Source: Mycobacterium sp. 141
Lineage (GTDB): Bacteria > Actinomycetota > Actinomycetes > Mycobacteriales > Mycobacteriaceae
Length of the DNA stretch: 64,000 nt
Direction of reading: 5' to 3'
Assembly (NCBI RefSeq): GCF_000382405.1
Contig: NZ_KB908265.1
Span: forward strand, 80,040 to 144,039
Numbering within the stretch: position 1 is the stretch's first letter; the number at the start of each line of letters is the position of its first letter. A program made the translations under genes and the position numbers. Positions 54,495 to 63,342 of the stretch are shown here, one piece after another. The notes below the pieces were generated by a model. That model did no database searches. It saw only the letters and a program-made list of their open reading frames with translations, and was not told the origin of the DNA.

Positions 54495-55013
54495 ATGACC
54501 TCTGCCGAATCCGATGCCGTCCGCGAACTGTTGCGTGATGCCTTCTCCCGGCTGATCGAGCACGTCGACGATCTCACCGATGGGCTCAGCGACGAAGCCG
54601 CAACCTATCGCCCGACGCCGCAGGCGAACACCATCGCCTGGCTGATCTGGCACAGTGCCCGCGGCCAGGATTTGCAGCTGTGCGACATCGCGGGTTTCGA
54701 ACAGGTGTGGTTCCGCGACGGATGGGTGGACCGTTTCGGTCTCGACTTGCCGCGCGACGACATGGGCTACGGCCACAGCGCGGCCGACGTCGCGAAGGTG
54801 CGCGCCCCCGCGCACCTGCTGGCCGGCTACTACCGGGCCGTGCACAAGGTGACGCTGGAGTACATCGCCACCGTCACGCCCGGCGAACTGAGTCGAATCG
54901 TCGATACCCGCTGGAATCCGCCGGTGACTGCGAGCGTGCGGTTGGTCAGCATCATCGACGACTGCGCACAGCACCTGGGTCAGGCCGCGTATCTGCGCGG
55001 CATGATCGGGTGA
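54495..55013 (+). CDS. DinB-family (DUF664) protein
   Basis: 172 residues, a four-helix bundle with conserved His: ATYRPTPQANTIAWLIWHSA, HKVTLEYIATVTP and DDCAQHLGQAAYLRGMIG. The three His positions suggest a divalent-metal site. DinB/mycothiol-S-transferase-like proteins in actinobacteria often modify small molecules with mycothiol. Overlaps the next gene (GTGA). Confidence 0.82.
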   Translation: MTSAESDAVRELLRDAFSRLIEHVDDLTDGLSDEAATYRPTPQANTIAWLIWHSARGQDLQLCDIAGFEQVWFRDGWVDRFGLDLPRDDMGYGHSAADVAKVRAPAHLLAGYYRAVHKVTLEYIATVTPGELSRIVDTRWNPPVTASVRLVSIIDDCAQHLGQAAYLRGMIG

Positions 55014-55567
55014 TTGCGCGGTGGTGGCCGCCGATCGGGCTGGCGGTGATGCTGTTGCTGGGCTGGGCCATTGGCCATGGGCCGACCGGGATCGACACCT
55101 GGTTCCAGCGGCTGGGCTGGGACATGGGCCGGTACCGCGAGGTGTTCCTGCTGTTCACGTATCCGCCTGCGGTGGCGCTGGTCCTGGTGGGCCTGATCGC
55201 GGTGACGTTGCGCCGAAGACAGTGGCGGCTGGCGGTCGCGATGCTGCTCAGCCCGCCGCTGGCCGTCATTGTCGTGCAGGTGTGTAAGCGGATGTTCGGC
55301 CGCGAGAAGGGCGGCGCGTTGTGCTATCCGAGCGGCCACACCACATTCGCGGTGGTGGTGTTCGGCCTGCTGGTGGTTGCGGCAGGTGTCGCGGCATGGG
55401 CGGTGGTCGTCGCGGTCTCCTTGGGGTTGCTGGCGATGTTCGGCCAGGCCATCACATACCACTACTTCACCGACACCGTCGGCGCGATGCTGTTGTCGAC
55501 GTCGGTGGTGTGCCTGGTGGCCTTGGTGGCCCGGCGTGATCGGCAGACCGAGTCAGCAGTTAGCTGA
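55010..55567 (+). CDS. PAP2-family membrane phosphatase
   Basis: 185 residues, about five membrane helices. Catalytic motifs: KRMFGREKGG, CYPSGHTTFA (PSGH) and YHYFTDTVGA (His-x-x-x-Asp). It likely dephosphorylates a lipid phosphate such as an isoprenoid diphosphate or phosphatidate. GTG 55010 overlaps the DinB stop. Confidence 0.85.
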   Translation: MIARWWPPIGLAVMLLLGWAIGHGPTGIDTWFQRLGWDMGRYREVFLLFTYPPAVALVLVGLIAVTLRRRQWRLAVAMLLSPPLAVIVVQVCKRMFGREKGGALCYPSGHTTFAVVVFGLLVVAAGVAAWAVVVAVSLGLLAMFGQAITYHYFTDTVGAMLLSTSVVCLVALVARRDRQTESAVS

Positions 55568-55608
55568 GAGCGCGGACCGGGTACCGGTTCGATGAGCCGG
55601 ACCCGCAC

Positions 55609-55622
55609 TTGACAGGTGTCAA
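55609..55622. promoter_or_regulatory. Perfect palindrome TTGACAGGTGTCAA
   Basis: 14-bp inverted repeat, 43 bp before the ALDH ATG. TAACAT at 55653-55658 fits a -10 box 7 bases before the ATG, which implies a leaderless mRNA; no Shine-Dalgarno is visible. The palindrome would then lie near -43 and could be an operator for a TetR- or GntR-type factor. Confidence 0.5.
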
Positions 55623-55664
55623 CCCCGCTGCGGCGTGGGTCACAAATGTGGTTAACATTGCCCC

Positions 55665-57194
55665 ATGACCGCGACGCCTCATGTCGATCGGCCGGCTCCG
55701 TTCACGGGATTCGGCACCATCCACAGCCCTGCGACCGGCGCCGTCGCCGGCCGGGTGCGCTGGACCGATGCGGTCGACGTGCCCCGGATCGCCGCCGGCC
55801 TGCGTGAGGCGCAGCGTGAGTGGGAGGCTCGCGGCGCCAAGGGGCGTGCCAAGGTGCTGGCTCGCTACGCCGTGTGGCTGGGGAAGCACCGCGACGAGAT
55901 CGAGAAGCTGCTGATCGCCGAGACCGGCAAGTCGGCGGTCGACGCGGCTCAAGAGGTGCTGCTGCTGGTCATGATCCTGTCGTACTACATCAAGACGGTG
56001 GAGAAGGCCATGGCCCCTGACACTCGTCCGGCGCCCTTGCCGTTCTTGTCGATCAAGAAGATCGCCGTCTACTACCGGCCCCGCCCGGTGGTCGGCATCA
56101 TCGCGCCGTGGAACTACCCCGTCGCCAACGCGATGATGGACGCCATCGGTGCCCTGGCCGCCGGATGCGCTGTGCTGCTCAAGCCGTCTGAGCGCACCCC
56201 GCTGACGGCCGAGGTGCTGCTGCGTGGCTGGCTGGATTCCGGCGCCCCCGAGGTGCTGGCCCTCGCCCAGGGTGCCCGTGAGGTGTCCGAGGCAGTCATC
56301 GACAACTCCGACTACATCCAGTTCACCGGTTCCAGTGCCACCGGCGCCAAGGTGATGGAACGCGCCGCCCGTCGGCTGACGCCGGTCAGCCTCGAACTCG
56401 GCGGCAAGGACCCGATGATCGTGCTGGAGGACGCCGACATCCAACTCGCGGCCAACGCCGCAGTGTGGGGCGCGATGTTCAACGCCGGCCAGACCTGTGT
56501 GTCCGTCGAGCGGGTTTACGTCCTCGAACCTGTTCACGATCAATTTGTCGCCGCTGTCGTGCGCGCGGTGGAGAAACTCAAGATGGGTTCCGGCGAGGGC
56601 TACGACTTCGGCTCGCAGATCGACGACAGCCAGGTTGCGATCACGGATCGACACGTCAGCCAGGCTGTCGCGGCAGGTGCCAAGGCACTCACCGGCGGCA
56701 AACGGCGGGATGGGGAAGGTAGCTTCTACCCGCCGACGGTGCTGATCGACGTCGACCACTCGATGTCGTGCATGACCGAGGAGACCTTCGGCCCCACGCT
56801 GCCGATCATGAAGGTGCGCTCCGTCGAGGAGGCCGTGCGGCTGGCCAACGACAGCCAGTACGGGCTGAGCGCCGCGGTGTTCTCCCAGGATGTCGAAAGA
56901 GCGAAAGCGATTGCCCTGCAATTGGATTGCGGTGCAGTCAACGTCAACGACGTGATCTCCAACCTGATGTGCACCACGGCCCCGATGGGCGGCTGGAAGA
57001 CCTCCGGCATCGGTGCCCGGTTCGGCGGTGTCGATGGCGTGCGCAAGTTCTGCAAACAGGAGACCGTCGTGGTGCCCCGCACGAGAATGGGCACGGGCGG
57101 CAACTATTACAACAACTCGCACAAGGCGCTGACCCGGATGAACAAACTGATGACCTGGCTGGCACTCGCGCGCCCGCGACGAGTCGCCAAGTAA
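55665..57194 (+). CDS. Aldehyde dehydrogenase (NAD(P)-dependent)
   Basis: 509 residues. GIIAPWNYPVANAMMDAIGA, catalytic Glu in VSLELGGKDPMIVLEDADI and catalytic Cys in FNAGQTCVSVERVYV; EETFGPTLPIMKV near the end. It oxidises an aldehyde to its acid; the branch resembles mycobacterial Rv0147 and succinate-semialdehyde-type enzymes. The C-terminal hydrophobic/basic tail (LMTWLALARPRRVAK) may touch the membrane. Confidence 0.9.
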   Translation: MTATPHVDRPAPFTGFGTIHSPATGAVAGRVRWTDAVDVPRIAAGLREAQREWEARGAKGRAKVLARYAVWLGKHRDEIEKLLIAETGKSAVDAAQEVLLLVMILSYYIKTVEKAMAPDTRPAPLPFLSIKKIAVYYRPRPVVGIIAPWNYPVANAMMDAIGALAAGCAVLLKPSERTPLTAEVLLRGWLDSGAPEVLALAQGAREVSEAVIDNSDYIQFTGSSATGAKVMERAARRLTPVSLELGGKDPMIVLEDADIQLAANAAVWGAMFNAGQTCVSVERVYVLEPVHDQFVAAVVRAVEKLKMGSGEGYDFGSQIDDSQVAITDRHVSQAVAAGAKALTGGKRRDGEGSFYPPTVLIDVDHSMSCMTEETFGPTLPIMKVRSVEEAVRLANDSQYGLSAAVFSQDVERAKAIALQLDCGAVNVNDVISNLMCTTAPMGGWKTSGIGARFGGVDGVRKFCKQETVVVPRTRMGTGGNYYNNSHKALTRMNKLMTWLALARPRRVAK

Positions 57195-57266
57195 TCCGAA
57201 CAGGACGCCACCTGGCGTTCATCCCGCCGTCACCTGTCTGTACGACGAGCTGGCTACTTTCAGCAG

Positions 57267-58136
57267 GTGACCACTCTGGATACCTCTGCCGTTGAAGGCT
57301 ATGCCGTCCGCGACGACGATGACGACGACCCCGAGTTGCTGCTTCTGCCCAGCGGCGAGGTGGTCGACACGTGGCGCGAGGGCTACCCGTACGACGAGCG
57401 GATGAAGCGGGCCGACTACGAGGAGCAGAAGCGGCTGCTGCAGATCGAGTTGCTCAAGCTGCAGAAGTGGAGCCAGGGCAACGGGCTTCGGCACGTCATC
57501 GTGTTCGAGGGCCGGGACGCCGCGGGCAAGGGCGGCACCATCAAGCGGTTCATGGAGCACCTCAACCCGCGCGGTGCCCGGGTCGTGGCGCTGGAGAAGC
57601 CGACCGAGAAGGAACGCACCCAGTGGTATTTCCAGCGCTACGTCAATCACCTGCCGGCCGCCGGTGAGGTCGTGCTCTTCGACCGGTCCTGGTACAACCG
57701 GGCCGGTGTCGAGCGGGTGATGGACTACTGCACGGCCAAGCAGCACGCCGAATTCATCCGGCAGGCACCGCTGTTCGAGCAGATGCTTGTCAACGACGGT
57801 ATCAGCCTGACCAAGCTGTGGTTCTCGGTCACCCAGAACGAGCAGCGTACCCGCTTCACCATCCGCCAGGTGGATCCCGTGCGACAGTGGAAGCTCTCGC
57901 CGACCGACCTCGCGTCGCTGGACAAGTGGGACGATTACACCGCGGCCAAAGAGGACATGTTCGCTTGGACGGACACCGAGATCGCGCCGTGGACCGTCGT
58001 CAAGAGCAACGACAAGAAGCGTGCCCGCATCAACGCGATGCGCCACGTGCTCGGTAAGTTCGACTACGACAACAAGGACCATGAGGTGGTCGGCCAGGCC
58101 GATCCGCTGATCGTGGGACGCGCGCTTTCGGATTGA
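57267..58136 (+). CDS. ppk2: Polyphosphate kinase 2
   Basis: 289 residues. Walker A EGRDAAGKGG (residues 81-90), Walker B VVLFDRSWYNRAG (136-148) and the lid region. An acidic stretch (residues 16-22) precedes the kinase core. PPK2 uses polyphosphate to make GTP or ATP from GDP/ADP. GTG 57267; ribosome site weak. Confidence 0.93.
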   Translation: MTTLDTSAVEGYAVRDDDDDDPELLLLPSGEVVDTWREGYPYDERMKRADYEEQKRLLQIELLKLQKWSQGNGLRHVIVFEGRDAAGKGGTIKRFMEHLNPRGARVVALEKPTEKERTQWYFQRYVNHLPAAGEVVLFDRSWYNRAGVERVMDYCTAKQHAEFIRQAPLFEQMLVNDGISLTKLWFSVTQNEQRTRFTIRQVDPVRQWKLSPTDLASLDKWDDYTAAKEDMFAWTDTEIAPWTVVKSNDKKRARINAMRHVLGKFDYDNKDHEVVGQADPLIVGRALSD

Positions 58137-58178
58137 CCCAGATCCGCTTCTGGGCCGTCCCAAGTTGAGGAGGACGGC

Positions 58179-59027
58179 GTGCGGTTCGTGATGGCGCTGC
58201 TGCTGTGGGTGCTGACGACGGTGTTGCTCGCCGTAGCGGTGCCTACGGTGTGGGCTCAGAAGAACATCGTCGACCAGGAGGGCTACGCGGCCTTCGCGGC
58301 GGGGGCGGCGAAGGATCCGCAGCTGCAGCAGGCGGTGGCCGGTGAGCTCGCCACCCAGGTGCGCACGTTGGCCTCCCGGAGCGGATCAGCGGTGAACGCC
58401 GCACTCGTGCGTGGCGTGGCCAACGCTTACACCGCGAGCGCGGTGTTTCCCGGTCAGTTCGCCAAGGCCAACGAGATCGCCCACACCTGGATGTTCACCA
58501 ACCGGCTGTCCCGCGACGAGAACGGCTCCTGGGTCGTCGACCTGGCCCCCATGCTGTCGGATTCGTCGTTCCAGCAGACTCTTTCGCAATTCAACGTCAC
58601 GGTGCCGCAGACACTCACCGTACCGATCGCAACGTCGGCTCCCGACGCGTTGCAACCCGGCAAGCTGCGACCCCTGGCGGTGTGGGGTCCCTGGGTCAGC
58701 GCGGGCGCGGCGGTACTGGCCGGGGTGTTCGCCTTGCTGACCCTGGCCGCTGCCCGCTCTCGAGGTAAAACCCTTGCCGCGCTGGGCGTGTCGGCGTTGC
58801 TTGTCGGCGCGGCCGGGTGGGCGGGGCTGGAGGTGGCGCGACGCTACCTCAACGACGCCCTCAACCACACCAGCGGTGACATCCGGCAGGCTGCCGACGC
58901 GATGGTCAACCACGCCGTCGCCGGCCTGCATCAGTGGCTCAACCTGACTCTGGCGGCCGGCGGCGCACTGGTGGTGTTCGGGGTGATCGTGGCGATGCTG
59001 GGTGGATTGCGTCGCCGCCCGGACTGA
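58179..59027 (+). CDS. Conserved membrane protein, function unknown
   Basis: 282 residues: an N-terminal membrane helix or signal (VMALLLWVLTTVLLAVAVPT), an extracytoplasmic region of about 150 residues, and three further helices after WVSAGAAVLAGVFALLTLAA. I recognise no catalytic motif. GTG 58179 has GAGGAGG 8 nt upstream. It follows ppk2 by 42 bp, likely one unit. Confidence 0.75.
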   Translation: MRFVMALLLWVLTTVLLAVAVPTVWAQKNIVDQEGYAAFAAGAAKDPQLQQAVAGELATQVRTLASRSGSAVNAALVRGVANAYTASAVFPGQFAKANEIAHTWMFTNRLSRDENGSWVVDLAPMLSDSSFQQTLSQFNVTVPQTLTVPIATSAPDALQPGKLRPLAVWGPWVSAGAAVLAGVFALLTLAAARSRGKTLAALGVSALLVGAAGWAGLEVARRYLNDALNHTSGDIRQAADAMVNHAVAGLHQWLNLTLAAGGALVVFGVIVAMLGGLRRRPD

Positions 59028-59044
59028 CCGGCATACCCCCGGAC

Positions 59045-59452
59045 TCAGACGGTGGGACCGACCCGCCCGGATTCGCGGGCTGTGCGGGCCAACACCTGCG
59101 GTCCCGTGGTCAACGCCTTGCGCCACGGCGCGACTCCGTCGACCTCGATCTCGATCGAGATGCTCAGCACCGTGCGGATGAGCACGATCATGCCGAGCAC
59201 GGCGGCATCGGTGAGTGACGGTGTGGCGGTGACGGTTTTGACGATGTCCGCCGCAACGAGCAGTTCCAGTCCGAGCAGAATTGCCCCGCCCAGTGAATCT
59301 CGCAGCGTCTTGAATGCCCGGCCGCCGTTGCCGCTTCGCCGCCAGGTGCGTACGGCCAGGACGAAGGCGAACAGGAACCCCAGCACCATCGACAAGACAC
59401 CCAGCACTTCGAATGCTGTCGTCGTCTGTTCGAAGAACTCCGTTACGTGCAT
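59045..59452 (-). CDS. DUF1622 membrane protein
   Basis: 135 residues, three membrane helices: FEVLGVLSMVLGFLFAFVLA, LGGAILLGLELLVAADIVKT and AAVLGMIVLIRTVLSISIEIE. DUF1622 proteins have no known function. Its ATG is one base after the MgtC stop, so the two are coupled and may work together. Confidence 0.8.
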   Translation of the reverse strand: MHVTEFFEQTTTAFEVLGVLSMVLGFLFAFVLAVRTWRRSGNGGRAFKTLRDSLGGAILLGLELLVAADIVKTVTATPSLTDAAVLGMIVLIRTVLSISIEIEVDGVAPWRKALTTGPQVLARTARESGRVGPTV

Positions 59453-59453
59453 C

Positions 59454-60194
59454 TCAGCGGTCCCTTCCGAGCCAGGCGGCCGCAGCCTCGTCACGGATAG
59501 ACCATCGCGCAGATCGAATCTCGGGCTGCAGGCTCACACTGGCGACAGCTTCTTCGAGTGCCTTGTCATCTCGGACGTCAGCGGACAGTTCCGCACGGAG
59601 GACAACCTCGTCAGGTGCCGTACTGACCGTCGAGAGCAGCGACCTCAGCGTCAGCTCGGGCCTGGTGACTGCCCGCAGAATCAGCGCCCGGGTATCGGCT
59701 TCCGCGTCAGCACGGCATACGACCTCGATCATGTACTCGGCCGGGGAGACTTCCCGTCCGGTGCCGGACTTGACGCGGTCCATGCGACGCCCGACCGACT
59801 GCAGCAGCCCGTTCGCCACGACGATGATCGCCGCGGCGGCGATGGCTTCCCGCCATAGCCACGCACCGGCCAGTGCGCCGACGGCGGCCGTTGCCCACAG
59901 CGTGGCCGCGGTGTTCAGCCCGGTCACCGACAGGCCCTGCTTCATGATCACACCCGCACCGAGGAACCCGATACCGGAGACGATTTGCGCTGCCACCCGG
60001 GTGGGGTCGCTGTCTTCGAACGCATACGCACCAAGGATCAAGAACAAGGCCGAACCCATGCTCACCAGAGCCATGGTCTGCAGCCCAGCCATCCGGGACC
60101 GCCATTGGCGCTCCGTCCCGATCATGATGCCCAGCAGCGTCGCCAGCCCGACCCGGCCCAGCAACTCCAGAGCAGGCATGGATGACGACGACAT
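59454..60194 (-). CDS. MgtC/SapB-family membrane protein
   Basis: About 246 residues. The MgtC core is LGRVGLATLLGIMIGTERQW, GAGVIMKQGLSVTGLNTAAT and LWATAAVGALAGAWLW with a conserved Arg/Glu pair, then a cytoplasmic ACT-like C-terminal domain. MgtC aids survival in low Mg2+ and restrains ATP synthase. The start is uncertain (GTG 60239, ATG 60194 or ATG 60179 are open, none with a good ribosome site). Confidence 0.85.
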   Translation of the reverse strand: MSSSSMPALELLGRVGLATLLGIMIGTERQWRSRMAGLQTMALVSMGSALFLILGAYAFEDSDPTRVAAQIVSGIGFLGAGVIMKQGLSVTGLNTAATLWATAAVGALAGAWLWREAIAAAAIIVVANGLLQSVGRRMDRVKSGTGREVSPAEYMIEVVCRADAEADTRALILRAVTRPELTLRSLLSTVSTAPDEVVLRAELSADVRDDKALEEAVASVSLQPEIRSARWSIRDEAAAAWLGRDR

Positions 60195-60245
60195 GCATGG
60201 AGTGTGCCCTGCCAGTGCTCCGAGCGCGGGCGTCGACACGCAGAG

Positions 60246-61145
60246 TCAAGGCTCGATGACGTGCGACGGGTCAGGTCGGCGCTCTGGCGGCGCCTGGCTG
60301 TAATCGCCCCATGGCCCGTCGCGCAGTTCGATTGCCGCACGCACGCCGTCGCCGGCGGCGGTATCGATGAACCGCAAGGCATCCGGGGTGTTGCGCATCA
60401 GCCCGTCGAGGATGCCGCCGAGAGTCTGAGTGGAGGACAAGCCCATGTTCTCGTAGGCCTGGTTGACGATGAGCTTCTGGGCTTGTAACTGCGACAACGG
60501 AATCCGGGCCAGCTTTGCGGCCACTTCGGCGACCCTGGCCTCCAACTGCTCGAACGGTACCGATTCGTTGATGAGTTCGACGGCGGCGGCTTCCTTGCCC
60601 GTCAAGGGTTCACCGGTCAGCGAATACCATTTCGCCTTCGCCAGACTCAACCGGTAGAGCCACATCCCGGTCAGGTACGCACCCCACATCCGCGCGTAGG
60701 GGGTGCCGATGACGGCGTCGTCGCTGGCGATCACGATGTCGGCGCACAGCGCATAGTCGCTCGCCCCACCCACACACCAGCCGTGCACCTGGGCGATCAC
60801 CGGCTTGGACGCCCGCCAGATGGCCATGAATTTCTGTGTCGGCCCGGTTTCGTGGCTGCTGACCATCGCGAAATCCTTGCCGGGATCCCACCGGCCGTCG
60901 GTGTTCATCGCCTCGCCCCAGTGCTGGAAACCGCCGCCGAAGTCGTAGCCGCCGGAGAAGGCCCGGCCCGCACCGCGCAGCACGATCACCTTGATCTCCG
61001 GGTCGCGTTCGGCCAGGCCGATCGCGCGCTCGATCTCGTCGGGCATGGGCGGGACGATGGTGTTGAGCTGCTCGGGCCGGTTCAGCGTGATGGTTGCGAC
61101 GGGTGCAGCGGTCCGGTACAGGAGGGTTTCGAACTCATGGGCCAT
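60246..61145 (-). CDS. echA2: Enoyl-CoA hydratase/isomerase family (Rv0456c, EchA2-like)
   Basis: 299 residues of the crotonase fold: ATITLNRPEQLNTI, LRGAGRAFSGGYDFGGGF, AQVHGWCVGGASDYALCADI and GTPYARMWGAYLTG. The oxyanion-hole Gly pattern is present. It likely hydrates or isomerises an acyl-CoA; the catalytic Glu of mitochondrial-type hydratases is not obvious. Position matches Rv0456c. Confidence 0.88.
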   Translation of the reverse strand: MAHEFETLLYRTAAPVATITLNRPEQLNTIVPPMPDEIERAIGLAERDPEIKVIVLRGAGRAFSGGYDFGGGFQHWGEAMNTDGRWDPGKDFAMVSSHETGPTQKFMAIWRASKPVIAQVHGWCVGGASDYALCADIVIASDDAVIGTPYARMWGAYLTGMWLYRLSLAKAKWYSLTGEPLTGKEAAAVELINESVPFEQLEARVAEVAAKLARIPLSQLQAQKLIVNQAYENMGLSSTQTLGGILDGLMRNTPDALRFIDTAAGDGVRAAIELRDGPWGDYSQAPPERRPDPSHVIEP

Positions 61146-61176
61146 TCCAGCAGTCGAGTCAGCTGGGGCCGGGAAG

Positions 61177-61308
61177 TCAAGAGTCTCTGGTGCTCGACTC
61201 GGTGATGGCCAACGCGATGAGCACATCGGCCGTCGTGACGAACAGGCCTGCCCAGTACATCCACTTCAGCGTCGGCTCCGGCCACCTCAGCCGCCGAGCT
61301 TCCGCCAC
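61177..61308 (-). CDS. Small single-helix membrane protein (43 residues)
   Basis: The minus strand between the hydratase and oligopeptidase genes encodes WPEPTLKWMYWAGLFV followed by TTADVLIALAITESSTRDS and a TGA at 61177-61179. There is one clear membrane helix with basic N- and polar C-flanks. Either GTG 61308 (overlapping the oligopeptidase 3' end by 22 bp) or ATG 61260 could be the start. It lies in the conserved Rv0456c-Rv0457c interval. No family recognised. Confidence 0.45.
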   Translation of the reverse strand: MAEARRLRWPEPTLKWMYWAGLFVTTADVLIALAITESSTRDS

Positions 61309-63281
61309 AGGAACTCGTAGGTCAGCGCAGCCTTGAACGCAGCCTGCTTGTTGTCCGCGGCGCCGCCGTGCCCGCCCTCGATGTTCTCGTAATAGGTCAC
61401 GTCATGCCCCGCGGCCTCCAGTGCCGCCGCCATCTTGCGGGCATGCCCCGGGTGCACCCGGTCGTCTCGCGTCGAGGTGGTGATGAGGATCGGCGGATAC
61501 CGACGATCAGTCGAAATATTCTGGTAAGGCGAATATTTCGAGATGAACTCCCAATCGTCCGGATTGTCGGGGTCGCCGTATTCGGCCACCCAGGACGCCC
61601 CGGCCAGCAGCAGGTGATAGCGCTTCATGTCCAGCAACGGCACGCTGCACACCAGGGCTCCGAACAACTCCGGATACCGCGTCAGCATGACGCCCATGAG
61701 CAGGCCACCGTTGCTGCCGCCGGCCGCGCCGAGCTGCTCGACGGTGGTGATGCCGCGTCGCACCAAATCGGCTGCCACGGCTGCGAAATCCTCGTATACG
61801 AGGTGGCGGTTCTCCCGCATCGCCCGGGTGTGCCAGCGCGGCCCGTACTCGCCACCACCGCGGATGTTGGCCGCCACGTAGGTGCCGTTCCGAGCCAGCC
61901 AGGCCCGGCCGATACCGCCCGAATAGCCCGGCGTCAACGAATTCTGGAATCCGCCGTAGCCATAGAGATACGTGGGGCTCGGCGTGGACCGCTGTCCGAC
62001 CACGAAATAGGGGATCGCGGTGCCGTCGGCCGAGGTGGCGAAATGCTGTGCGACGTCGATACCGTCGGCGTCGAAGAATGCCGGTGCGGATTTGAGCTTG
62101 TGCAGTGCACCGCCTGCGGTCCCGTGCAGCAGGCGCGATGGCCTGGTGAAACCACTTGAGTCGTAGAAGACCTCGTCGCCGAGCGGGTCCGTCTCGACCA
62201 CGACGGTCTCGTCGCCCACCGGGATGCCGGGTGCATCCACGCGGTCCCAGGTGCCGGGTGTGACGATCTCGATGTGGCTGGCGACGTCGCGCCGCGTGAC
62301 CAGCACCAGCTTATTCCTGGTCCAGTTGGCCTCGGACAGGCAGCTGTGCTCATCCGGCTCATATACCGGGACGAGTTCGCCTGTGCCGGAAAGAAAGTCG
62401 TCAAAGTTGGTGGCCAGCAAGCTGCCCGCCGGGTACGTCACGTCGCCGACCCGCCAGTCGGTGCGCAGTGAGATCAGCATCCACTCGCGGTGAGTCGAGG
62501 TCGTCGCGTCCGTCGGAACGTCGATGAGGATCGACTCGCCGTCGCGCACCTCGTAGCGGAGCCGGTTGTAGAAATCGGTATAGCGGCCGACGCGGGTGTG
62601 CTCGAAACCGGGTGTCCGGTCCACGCTGGCGATGACCCGGACATCTGTCGGCTCTGCGGCGAACACCGTCTCGGCGTTCTCCAGCGGCTCGCCGCGGCGC
62701 CACCGCTTGGCGATCCGCGGATAACCCGATTCGGTCATCGACCCTTCGCCAAAGTCGGTGCACACCAGCAGAGTGTTCTCGTCCTCCCAGGACACCGACG
62801 ACTTGGCCTCCGGCAGCTCGAAGCCGCCTGCGACGAATTGTTTTGTGCGCATATCAAATTCACGAACCACCGTGGCGTCAGCGCCGCCGCGGGACAGGCT
62901 GATCAACGCCAGCGTGTGTTCGGGCTCGATGACCTCAGGACCGGCCCACACCCAGTTCTCGTCCTCAGAGCGGGCGAGCTCGTCGAGATCGATGATGACT
63001 TCCCAGTCGGGCTCATCGGTGCGGTAACTGTCCAGCGTGGTGCGGCGCCAGAGGCCACGCGGGTTGGCCTCGTCACGCCAGAAGTTGTAGAGGTACTCGC
63101 CCCGGCGGCTCACGTACGGAATGCGGGCGTCGGTGTCGAGCACCTCGAGCACCTGGTCGCGCAGCTCTTCGAACCGGTCACCGCTCAGTGCCGCAACCGC
63201 CGCATCGTTGTGCTTGCGGACCCAGTCCAGGGCGTCTTCGCTGGTGATGTTTTCGAGCCACAGGTACGGATCGTCTGCCAC
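61287..63281 (-). CDS. Prolyl oligopeptidase (Rv0457c-like)
   Basis: 664 residues: an N-terminal seven-bladed propeller with DPYLWLENITSEDALDWV at the start, and a C-terminal alpha/beta-hydrolase domain with nucleophile GGSNGGLLMG, Asp in STRDDRVHPGHARKM and His in EGGHGG. Family S9A cleaves short peptides after Pro. GTG 63281. The 3' end overlaps the small membrane ORF. Confidence 0.93.
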   Translation of the reverse strand: MADDPYLWLENITSEDALDWVRKHNDAAVAALSGDRFEELRDQVLEVLDTDARIPYVSRRGEYLYNFWRDEANPRGLWRRTTLDSYRTDEPDWEVIIDLDELARSEDENWVWAGPEVIEPEHTLALISLSRGGADATVVREFDMRTKQFVAGGFELPEAKSSVSWEDENTLLVCTDFGEGSMTESGYPRIAKRWRRGEPLENAETVFAAEPTDVRVIASVDRTPGFEHTRVGRYTDFYNRLRYEVRDGESILIDVPTDATTSTHREWMLISLRTDWRVGDVTYPAGSLLATNFDDFLSGTGELVPVYEPDEHSCLSEANWTRNKLVLVTRRDVASHIEIVTPGTWDRVDAPGIPVGDETVVVETDPLGDEVFYDSSGFTRPSRLLHGTAGGALHKLKSAPAFFDADGIDVAQHFATSADGTAIPYFVVGQRSTPSPTYLYGYGGFQNSLTPGYSGGIGRAWLARNGTYVAANIRGGGEYGPRWHTRAMRENRHLVYEDFAAVAADLVRRGITTVEQLGAAGGSNGGLLMGVMLTRYPELFGALVCSVPLLDMKRYHLLLAGASWVAEYGDPDNPDDWEFISKYSPYQNISTDRRYPPILITTSTRDDRVHPGHARKMAAALEAAGHDVTYYENIEGGHGGAADNKQAAFKAALTYEFLWRKLGG

Positions 63282-63307
63282 CTCAACATTGTGCCCGCAC
63301 GCGTAAT

Positions 63308-63330
63308 GTGAGCTGTGTTACACCGCTCAC
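63308..63330. promoter_or_regulatory. 23-bp near-perfect palindrome before the ALDH gene
   Basis: Arms GTGAGC (63308-63313) and GCTCAC (63325-63330), with inner GTGT and ACAC pairs; 10 of 11 positions per arm pair around a central T at 63319. It ends at the base before the ALDH ribosome site GAGGAG (63331-63336), in the divergent interval between the oligopeptidase and ALDH genes. It could be a repressor operator or an mRNA hairpin that hides the ribosome site. Confidence 0.6.
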
Positions 63331-63342
63331 GAGGAGTCGATC

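Noticed and set aside
55560..57122. 520-residue antisense frame over the aldehyde dehydrogenase
   Set aside because: Shadow of a well-conserved enzyme; no family-like sequence.
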